In this document: positions 1-5,568 of the stretch, piece by piece
Numbering within the stretch: position 1 is the first letter of the stretch
Layout of the letters: each line of letters starts with the position of its first letter
Source: Limisphaerales bacterium
GTDB lineage: Bacteria > Verrucomicrobiota > Verrucomicrobiia > Limisphaerales > UBA8199
DNA length: 6,326 bases
Reading direction: 5' to 3'
NCBI GenBank assembly: GCA_025356925.1
Contig: JANXQE010000671.1
Coordinates: forward strand, 1-6,326
The notes under the pieces: model-generated
What the model saw: only the letters and a program-made list of their open reading frames with translations
Database searches by the model: none
Told to the model about the DNA's origin: nothing
Position numbers and translations under genes: made by a program

Positions 1-102
1 GAGGACGACGAAGGGCGAAGCGATAATGAAAGACTGGTCGAAGAAGGCATCGAAGGCGCAGACCATGATCAGATGCGCCAAGCCAGCTTGAAACGAGACT
101 AA
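1..102 (+). CDS. C-terminal end of an unrecognised acidic protein (5' end outside window)
   Basis: Frame 1 is open from the first base to a TAA at 100-102 and gives the last 33 residues of a protein that begins upstream. The segment is very hydrophilic: 12 of 33 residues are Asp or Glu and 5 are Lys or Arg, with no hydrophobic stretch. It includes the piece LVEEGIEGADHDQM and ends SLKRD. I do not recognise the family and assign no function. It is called coding because the frame is open, the composition looks protein-like, and its stop lies only 2 bases before the next start, as expected in an operon with the cyclic-nucleotide-fold gene. A chance open frame of this length cannot be excluded. 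Confidence 0.5.
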   Translation, partial: EDDEGRSDNERLVEEGIEGADHDQMRQASLKRD

Positions 103-104
103 AT

Positions 105-665
105 ATGAAGAAAACTGAAGTCCGAGGCGAAGATCAAATTACGGAACCCGACGAACGCAAAACTTCATCTGTTGTCGCGACCGGAAATCCTGCCTCAAGC
201 CATCTTCTTACTCTAATCGCACAACAGCCCTTCTTTAAGGGGCTGAGCGAACATATTGTTCAACTGCTCGCTGATGCTGCCATGGAAATGCAATTCAAGC
301 CGGGGGACTGGATTTATCGGCAAGGAGACCCGGCCAACCGATTTTATCTGATCCTTGAAGGCAAGGTCTTGATCGAATCGGAAATGAAGGAACATAGCAT
401 GATTCCCATTCGAACACTTGGGCCGGGAGATGACCTGGGGTGGGCCTGGTTATTTCCTCCCCACTACATGCATTTCAGCGCCCGCGCAATCGATCCGACG
501 CAGACCATTTTCTTCTATGGGACTCGCTTGTACGAGACTTGCGACGCGAACCACGAACTTGGCTACCAACTCATGAAGCGCGTCGCGGAAGTGGTGGTGC
601 GAAACCTCAACGCGACGCAACAACGCTTATTGGAATGCCCTGACAGGGGAAACCTCTCAGAATAG
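105..665 (+). CDS. Stand-alone cyclic-nucleotide-binding-fold (Crp/Fnr-like sensor) protein without HTH
   Basis: This 186-residue soluble protein has a single cNMP-binding beta-roll. Residues 1-30 are a polar, probably disordered leader. Residues 41-47 (QPFFKGL) and 65-88 (FKPGDWIYRQGDPANRFYLI, then LEGKV) are classic Crp/Fnr-family signatures, followed by LGPGDDLGWAWLF at 105-117 and a C-terminal helix to about residue 176. The chain ends there, so the winged-helix DNA-binding domain of true Crp/Fnr regulators (usually about 220-250 residues) is absent and direct promoter binding is unlikely. The phosphate-binding cassette is non-canonical: where cAMP-binding CRP has Gly-Glu and a downstream Arg-Ser/Thr, this protein has Gly-Trp and SARA. 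The ligand, if any, may not be cAMP. The start is the only sensible ATG, 2 bases after the preceding stop, with no clear Shine-Dalgarno. The stop abuts the aldolase ATG, implying translational coupling. The fold is certain; the function is unknown. Confidence 0.9.
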   Translation: MKKTEVRGEDQITEPDERKTSSVVATGNPASSHLLTLIAQQPFFKGLSEHIVQLLADAAMEMQFKPGDWIYRQGDPANRFYLILEGKVLIESEMKEHSMIPIRTLGPGDDLGWAWLFPPHYMHFSARAIDPTQTIFFYGTRLYETCDANHELGYQLMKRVAEVVVRNLNATQQRLLECPDRGNLSE

Positions 666-1694
666 ATGACTACGTCCGAATTGGAATCAACGGTTAAAGC
701 GCTCCTCGTCTCCGGCAAAGGCATCCTGGCGGCGGACGAAAGTTTTCCGACCATCGAAAAGCGGTTCAAGGCGCTCAACATTTCGTCCACTGAGGACAAC
801 CGTCGCGCCTATCGCGAGGTGCTGTTCACGACGCCAGGACTAACTGAATTCATCAGCGGCGTGATTCTGTTCGACGAAACGATTCGCCAGCGAACGAGCG
901 ACGCCTTCCCGATCCCGGAAGCGCTCACGAAGCGAGGCATCATTCCCGGCATCAAGGTGGACAAAGGAACCACCACCCTCCCCAACTTCGCCAGCGAAAA
1001 AATCACGCAGGGGCTGGATGGTCTTCGCGACCGGCTCATTGAGTATCAGCAACTCGGGGCGCGCTTCACCAAGTGGCGTGCCGTGATTACCATTGGCGAG
1101 CAAATTCCAACCCGTACCTGCATTGAAGCGAACTCGAAAGCGCTCGCACTTTTCGCTGCACTTAGTCAGGAAACCGGACTGGTGCCGATTGTAGAGCCGG
1201 AGGTGCTGATGAACGGTGAACACACTATCGCGCACTGCGAAGAGATCACGGACGCCGTGTTGAAGAGTGTGTTCAGCGCGCTGTTTGATTATCGCGTCGC
1301 GCTGGAGCACCTGCTCCTTAAGACGGGCATGATTTTGTCTGGCGCGGAATGCCCACAACAAGCCGACGTTGCGGAAGTGGCGGAGAAAACTCTGCGCTGT
1401 TTCCGACGTGCTGTGCCTGCCGCCGTGCCGGGAATCGTGTTTCTTTCGGGCGGGCAAAATGACGAAGTGGCGACCCAGCGGTTGAATGTTATTTGCCGGA
1501 CGAGTGACGTTCCCTGGAAGTTGAGTTTTTCCTTTGGACGCGCGCTCCAGTCGCCGGCGCTCAATATCTGGAACGGTTCTCTAAATAACATTACGGCAGC
1601 TCAGTCGGCTCTCCACCATCGCGCCAAGTGCAACGGTTTCGCAGTTCAAGGGAAGTATTCTGAACAGATGGAACGAGCGAACCCCATCATCTGA
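666..1694 (+). CDS. fba: Class I fructose-1,6-bisphosphate aldolase
   Basis: This cytoplasmic Schiff-base aldolase of 342 residues interconverts fructose-1,6-bisphosphate with glyceraldehyde-3-phosphate and dihydroxyacetone phosphate in glycolysis and gluconeogenesis. It aligns along its length with the animal/plant-type class I family. Motifs are GILAADES (Asp24), IKVDKG (Lys97), KWR (Lys136), VEPEV (Glu177, Glu179), LLLK with Schiff-base Lys219, FLSGGQ (Ser261) and SFGRAL (Arg292). These correspond to rabbit Asp33, Lys107, Lys146, Glu187, Glu189, Lys229, Ser271 and Arg303. The C-terminus stops shortly after QGKYSEQMERA, so the extended tail with terminal tyrosine of the animal enzymes is missing, as I recall for many bacterial members. 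The ATG follows the TAG of the previous gene with no spacer. A purine run, AGGGGAA (645-651), lies about 14 bases upstream, farther than a normal ribosome site, so re-initiation from the upstream gene is plausible. A class II aldolase may exist elsewhere in the genome; that cannot be seen here. Confidence 0.97.
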   Translation: MTTSELESTVKALLVSGKGILAADESFPTIEKRFKALNISSTEDNRRAYREVLFTTPGLTEFISGVILFDETIRQRTSDAFPIPEALTKRGIIPGIKVDKGTTTLPNFASEKITQGLDGLRDRLIEYQQLGARFTKWRAVITIGEQIPTRTCIEANSKALALFAALSQETGLVPIVEPEVLMNGEHTIAHCEEITDAVLKSVFSALFDYRVALEHLLLKTGMILSGAECPQQADVAEVAEKTLRCFRRAVPAAVPGIVFLSGGQNDEVATQRLNVICRTSDVPWKLSFSFGRALQSPALNIWNGSLNNITAAQSALHHRAKCNGFAVQGKYSEQMERANPII

Positions 1695-1720
1695 ACTACA
1701 GCAGCAATCCGACAGCGCCA

Positions 1721-2350
1721 ATGCAATCGAATAAATCAAACGCCGATACAAACCGTTTGCCGGTCGTGCTAACCATCGGCCATTCCACACGCACGCTCGC
1801 TGAATTCATCCGCTTGCTTCAGGCACACGCTGTATCTCGCGTAGTAGATGTGCGGACGGTGCCGCGCTCCCGGCACAACCCACAGTTTAACAAGGCCTCC
1901 TTGCCCTTGGCATTGAAGCAAGCCGGCTTGGGATACGTTCACCTGCCGGGATTGGGTGGCCTGCGTCATGCAAAGCGCGACTCGCTCAATGTCGGCTGGC
2001 GAAATGCATCCTTTCGGGGTTATGCGGATTACATGCAGACGCCGGAATTTGAGCAGAGCCTCGAAGAATTGATCCGATTGGCGCACCAAGACCGGATTGC
2101 ATTGATGTGCGCCGAAGCGGTGCCATGGCGTTGTCATCGCTCGCTCATCGCTGATGCGTTGCTAGTTCACGGAATTCGCACCGAGGACATCATGAGTCCA
2201 ATCCGATGCACGGCGCACACTCTCACCCCCTTTGCGAAAATCCGAGGCACCGTGGTCACATATCCGGTCGAGGTTTCACCGGATAATTCAAAAAAAACCT
2301 CGGCTAAACGTTCGGCGCCACGTCCATCAAAGAAATCTGATTCACGCTAG
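1721..2350 (+). CDS. DUF488 family protein
   Basis: This is a 209-residue soluble protein. The DUF488 domain spans about residues 15-185. Its hallmarks are LTIGHSTRTLAEF (17-29), VVDVRTVPRSRHNPQFN (41-57), the GYVHLPGLGGLR segment (71-82), FRGYADYM (98-105) and MCAEAVPWRCHRSLIAD (129-145), followed by HTLTPFAKIRGTVVTYP (166-182). The paired cysteines Cys130 and Cys138 with the WRCHR block are the most conserved part of the family. The biochemical role of DUF488 proteins is not established to my knowledge, so none is assigned. A Lys/Arg/Ser/Pro-rich tail (about 189-209) follows the domain and looks disordered; its charge could favour nucleic-acid contact, which is inference. The start ATG lies 26 bases after the aldolase stop without a Shine-Dalgarno; the IGHST motif begins about 18 residues in, close to the family's usual N-terminus. 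Confidence 0.95.
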   Translation: MQSNKSNADTNRLPVVLTIGHSTRTLAEFIRLLQAHAVSRVVDVRTVPRSRHNPQFNKASLPLALKQAGLGYVHLPGLGGLRHAKRDSLNVGWRNASFRGYADYMQTPEFEQSLEELIRLAHQDRIALMCAEAVPWRCHRSLIADALLVHGIRTEDIMSPIRCTAHTLTPFAKIRGTVVTYPVEVSPDNSKKTSAKRSAPRPSKKSDSR

Positions 2351-2362
2351 AACCCATTCCTT

Positions 2363-4030
2363 ATGCAAGCATTCGACGAAGCCCATCAAGCCATCCACTA
2401 TCCACCGGATCGTCGGCTTCGTGTCTGGATGAATCCTCGGTTCATTTTTGCATTTGCCGCTGTCGCTCTCGCTCCAGTGGCGATTGCCTGGACCCAATAT
2501 CTGATCGCCGGGCTTCCAACGGAGAATTTCCTGCCGCCAATCAATCTGGAACATCCTCCGGCTCCGCATGGTTTCCCCGCCTGGTTGCGGCTGACCCATT
2601 TTGTGAACTTCTTTTTTCTGATGCTCCTGGTCCGCAGCGGTCTCTCCATTTTGATGGATCATCCGCGACTTTATTGGAACCGACATTGCACGCCCAACTC
2701 GGAGTGGATGCGGTTCACACCGCTGAAGGTTCCGACCGACCGCTTGTGGACGGCAAAGGACGACGCCCGTTACATTTCTCCGTGGCTGGCCTTGCCCGGC
2801 TACCGGCATACCATGGGGATGGCCCGAGCATGGCATTTCCTCTCGGTTCATGTATTTCTCCTCAATGGATTTATTTTTATCGCGCTGCTTTTCTTCACCG
2901 ACCAATGGAAGCGTCTGGTTCCGGTCTCTTGGGACATCATTCCCGCCGCTTGGAACTCTTTTGTCCATTACGCCACGTTCCATCTGCCGGTGGAACCCAA
3001 TGGCTTCTATCAATTCAATCCACTACAACAGCTTTCATACTTCGTTGTCATTTTCGTCATGGCGCCGCTGTCCATGCTGACCGGAATAGCGATGTCGCCG
3101 GCGGTGGATAATCGGTTTCCGTTTTTCCCAAAGCTCTTCGGGAGCCGGCAGGGAGCGCGTTCCATCCATTTTATTTTGCTGATCGGGTACCTAGGCTTTC
3201 TGGCGGTCCATGTGGGCTTGGTCGTCATCACTGGTTTTGCGAGAAACATGAACCACATCGTTGCGGGGCGTGATGACGCGCACCTCATCGGGATGATTCT
3301 CGGACTGATCGGCATTGGCTTCGTAGTGCTTTCCTGGACTCTCTGCCACTTTATCGCATGGAAATATGCCCGTACGATGCAACATGCATACAGAGCACTT
3401 ACTGGTTTGTTTGACTGGAATGTGTTGAGCCGTCTCAAACCCAATGAGCATTACACGCAGAAGGACATTTCCCCCTTCTTCTGGCCAAATGGAAAGTTGC
3501 CGGTTTCCGACAAATGGAAGCAACTCGCGGCGAATAGATTTCAGGATTTCAAATTGAAGATTGGCGGCTTGGTGGAAAATCCGATCGAGCTTTCGCTTGA
3601 GGAACTTCGTGCGCTCGGCAAGGAAGAATACATCTCAATGCATCATTGCATCCAGGGCTGGTCGGGAATCGCGCAATGGGGCGGACTTCCGTTCAAGCGA
3701 TTGGTCGAGATTGTCAAACCCAGGCCCGAAGCCAAAGTCGTGGCTTTTTACTCGTACGGCGAGGCGTTGTACGGTGGAGAATACTATGACACGCAATCCA
3801 TCGAAACGGCACTCAAGGCGAGATGCTTGCTCGCGTATGAAATGAACCAGTCGCCGCTGCCGGAAGTGTATGGCGCTCCATTGCGATTGCGCGTGGAAAA
3901 CCAACTTGGCTATAAAATGGTGAAGTGGATTGAGCGCATTGAATTCGTCGCCACGGAAAAAACTCTTGGTAAGGGCGAAGGAGGAAAAAACGAGGATGAT
4001 GAATACTTTGACATCCTGCCCAATATTTGA
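2363..4030 (+). CDS. Fusion of b-type cytochrome (b561/hydrogenase-type) and sulfite-oxidase-family molybdopterin oxidoreductase
   Basis: A 555-residue two-part membrane protein. The N-terminal half has six likely membrane helices at about residues 26-46, 76-98, 156-178, 221-244, 266-291 and 307-331. Candidate haem-ligand histidines are His79, His158 or His163, His269 and His283. The last two are 14 residues apart in one helix, the spacing I recall for formate dehydrogenase/hydrogenase cytochrome b subunits. After a linker, residues about 397-530 form an Oxidored_molyb domain: LKIGGLVENP (398-407), HHCIQGWSG (427-435) with Cys429 as predicted Mo ligand, GAPLRLRVENQLGYK (504-518) and KWIERIEF (521-528). 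No Tat or Sec signal is present. Positive charges lie before helix 1 and in the second and fourth loops, so six helices would place the catalytic domain in the cytoplasm. The likely role is electron exchange between quinones and a molybdenum centre; the substrate is unknown. MsrP-MsrQ is the nearest functional parallel, there as separate proteins. The ATG is 12 bases after the DUF488 stop, without a Shine-Dalgarno. Confidence 0.92.
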   Translation: MQAFDEAHQAIHYPPDRRLRVWMNPRFIFAFAAVALAPVAIAWTQYLIAGLPTENFLPPINLEHPPAPHGFPAWLRLTHFVNFFFLMLLVRSGLSILMDHPRLYWNRHCTPNSEWMRFTPLKVPTDRLWTAKDDARYISPWLALPGYRHTMGMARAWHFLSVHVFLLNGFIFIALLFFTDQWKRLVPVSWDIIPAAWNSFVHYATFHLPVEPNGFYQFNPLQQLSYFVVIFVMAPLSMLTGIAMSPAVDNRFPFFPKLFGSRQGARSIHFILLIGYLGFLAVHVGLVVITGFARNMNHIVAGRDDAHLIGMILGLIGIGFVVLSWTLCHFIAWKYARTMQHAYRALTGLFDWNVLSRLKPNEHYTQKDISPFFWPNGKLPVSDKWKQLAANRFQDFKLKIGGLVENPIELSLEELRALGKEEYISMHHCIQGWSGIAQWGGLPFKRLVEIVKPRPEAKVVAFYSYGEALYGGEYYDTQSIETALKARCLLAYEMNQSPLPEVYGAPLRLRVENQLGYKMVKWIERIEFVATEKTLGKGEGGKNEDDEYFDILPNI

Positions 4031-4063
4031 AGCGCCGTTCCCGGATGCGTTGGCTGTTACGAT

Positions 4064-4585
4064 ATGATCGCGTATAAAGTTTCAAAGAATGCGAAGATAC
4101 TTTTTGTGGGCATCAATCCGCATCCTGGCTCGTATCGGCGCGGCGTGCCCTTTTCCAACAACAAGATGTTTTGGTATCTACTCAACCGAGCCGGGCTACT
4201 GGACGAAGTTGAAAGCGATCTTAAAAGTGACGAATCACTCAAGCACATCTACGATGTAAAATTCGTTCCGAAATACGCCTTGAATTTTGTAAATCTGGTG
4301 GACCGGCCCACAATAGACGTGACCGAACTGAAAAAAGGTGAGGAGCAGGCGGGCATAAAGCGCGCGCGGGAAACCATTCGAGCCCACAAGCCCAAGGTTG
4401 TTTGTTTCATCGGCAAGATCACACTCAACACCTTTCGAGGCAGCCGGGCATGCGACTATGGCTGGCAGGAGAATATCGGACATTCCAGGGTTTATCTCAT
4501 GCATTTTCCCATCCGGGGGCTCGCGTCAGTCCGCGTGAGAGAGTTGAGCGAAGTAAAACAAGCCAGTGGCCGGACTAAAATTTGA
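4064..4585 (+). CDS. Mug/TDG-like uracil-DNA glycosylase superfamily protein
   Basis: A 173-residue cytoplasmic protein resembling mismatch-specific uracil/thymine glycosylases, which excise U or T from mispairs with G. The N-terminal KILFVGINPHPGS (11-23) matches Mug motif A, with Asn18 at the position of the Mug catalytic Asn. VPFSNNKMFWYLLNRAGLL (28-46) fits the following FPF...RFW...AGF stretch. LVDRPTIDVTEL (78-89) and KPKVVCFIGK (109-118) match the LVDRPT and ILGK regions. The second active-site motif, NPSGLSR in E. coli Mug, aligns with HFPIRGLASVR (147-157) and is clearly altered, so activity or specificity may differ. The length is similar to Mug (about 168). The gene starts 33 bases after the molybdoenzyme stop, the longest gap in the window, without an evident Shine-Dalgarno or promoter. 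Its AT content seems slightly higher than its neighbours'. Family membership is fairly sure; function as a repair glycosylase is less so. Confidence 0.85.
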   Translation: MIAYKVSKNAKILFVGINPHPGSYRRGVPFSNNKMFWYLLNRAGLLDEVESDLKSDESLKHIYDVKFVPKYALNFVNLVDRPTIDVTELKKGEEQAGIKRARETIRAHKPKVVCFIGKITLNTFRGSRACDYGWQENIGHSRVYLMHFPIRGLASVRVRELSEVKQASGRTKI

Positions 4586-4592
4586 ATCACCT

Positions 4593-5558
4593 ATGAATCA
4601 CCAGACGCGAGTTTACGAAAATGTTTTTGAAACGTTGCCCAGCGAGGAGAATCCGACACCGCTCGTCCGCATCAACAAGCTCAACCCGTGCGCTGAATTT
4701 CCGCTTTACGCCAAGCTCGAATGGGTGAACCCGTTTGGCTCGGTGAAAGATCGGGCGGCGTGGGAATTATTGCGCGACCTCGAAGAACGTGGCGAACTCG
4801 TCAATGGCCGCGGCATTGTCGAGCCGACTTCCGGCAACACCGGCATCAGCATGGCCGCAATGGCGCGCGCGCGCGGCCATCGTCTGCTCGCGATTGTGCC
4901 AAACAAAGTTCCGCTGGAAAAAAAGGTGCTATTGAAAATTGTTGGCGCAGACCTTGAAGTCATTTCCGATGAACTGTGTCCCGCACCTGGACTCGGCGAC
5001 GGCTCCATCAATCTTGCCAAAACCCACGCGAAAGCTTCGGCCCACAAATACGCTATGCCGAACCAGTATGAAAACGCGAAGAATGCGGAAGCGCATTTCA
5101 AGACGACTGGCCCGGAAATTTGGAAACAGACCGAAGGCAAAATCACGCACCTTTTCGCTTCTCTTGGCACCTGCGGCACGGTGACCGGCACCAGTAAATT
5201 TCTCCGCAATAAAAATCCGAACATAAAAGTCATCGCCGTTCAGCCGACGGAAGGCCATGACGTGCCGGGTTTGCGGAACGTTTCACAGCTCGGAGTTTCA
5301 AAGCTTTTTGATCCATCGCTCGTGGACGACATCCTGGAAATTGATTTCCACCTCGCTTACACGCGCGCCCTGGAACTTTGCCAAAATGAAGGTCTGCTGG
5401 CCGGCCCAAGCTCGGGCTTGATTTTTGAAGGTGCGTTGGAAATTGTCAGACGCGATAAAAAAGGACATGGCGTGATGATCTTTCCCGACAACATTTGCAA
5501 ATACACGACAAACATGACGAAACACATCCCTGGCCTCTCTTCCGGGACACAACCGTAA
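4593..5558 (+). CDS. PLP-dependent cysteine synthase family protein (CysK/CysM type)
   Basis: A 321-residue cytoplasmic fold-type II PLP enzyme, close to the usual family length. Members make cysteine from O-acetylserine (or O-phosphoserine) and sulfide or thiosulfate. Visible motifs are NPTPLVRINKL (20-30), NPFGSVKDRAA (46-56) with PLP-binding Lys52, EPTSGNTGISMA (77-88) that grips the substrate carboxylate, the phosphate loop LGTCGTVTGT (191-200) and AGPSSG (270-275) near the PLP pyridine. The C-terminal IFPDNICKYTTNM (296-308) is the equivalent of the PDSGEKYLST-type end of CysM. The choice between CysK, CysM, O-phosphoserine-dependent enzyme and cystathionine beta-synthase cannot be made from sequence alone, hence no symbol; no CBS domains follow. 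I chose ATG 4593, 7 bases after the glycosylase stop. An in-frame GTG at 4566 would add nine residues and overlap that gene. No Shine-Dalgarno precedes either. The rhodanese gene begins 10 bases downstream, suggesting joint sulfur metabolism. Confidence 0.95.
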   Translation: MNHQTRVYENVFETLPSEENPTPLVRINKLNPCAEFPLYAKLEWVNPFGSVKDRAAWELLRDLEERGELVNGRGIVEPTSGNTGISMAAMARARGHRLLAIVPNKVPLEKKVLLKIVGADLEVISDELCPAPGLGDGSINLAKTHAKASAHKYAMPNQYENAKNAEAHFKTTGPEIWKQTEGKITHLFASLGTCGTVTGTSKFLRNKNPNIKVIAVQPTEGHDVPGLRNVSQLGVSKLFDPSLVDDILEIDFHLAYTRALELCQNEGLLAGPSSGLIFEGALEIVRRDKKGHGVMIFPDNICKYTTNMTKHIPGLSSGTQP

Positions 5559-5568
5559 TAATAAACTT

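Noticed and set aside
840..1457. 205-codon open frame on the minus strand inside the aldolase gene
   Set aside because: Antisense to a fully conserved aldolase; its translation shows no family motif and the openness follows from the codon bias of the real gene.
2342..3013. 223-codon open frame on the minus strand over the start of the cytochrome fusion
   Set aside because: Its translation is low-complexity, charged and motif-free, while the plus strand encodes coherent membrane helices and haem histidines.
4031..4063. Longest intergenic gap, examined for a promoter or terminator
   Set aside because: Only 33 bases, with no hairpin followed by T-run and no convincing -35/-10 pair.
4566..4592. 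GTG at 4566 as start of the cysteine synthase gene
   Set aside because: It would add nine non-conserved residues and overlap the glycosylase gene; ATG 4593 fits the family's N-terminus. Not strictly excluded.
4863..4875. Alternating GC run that could form Z-DNA
   Set aside because: Only 13 bases, and explained by Ala-Arg codons in the cysteine synthase gene.
4706..5233. 175-codon open frame on the minus strand
   Set aside because: Shadow of the cysteine synthase gene, which carries all its PLP motifs on the plus strand.
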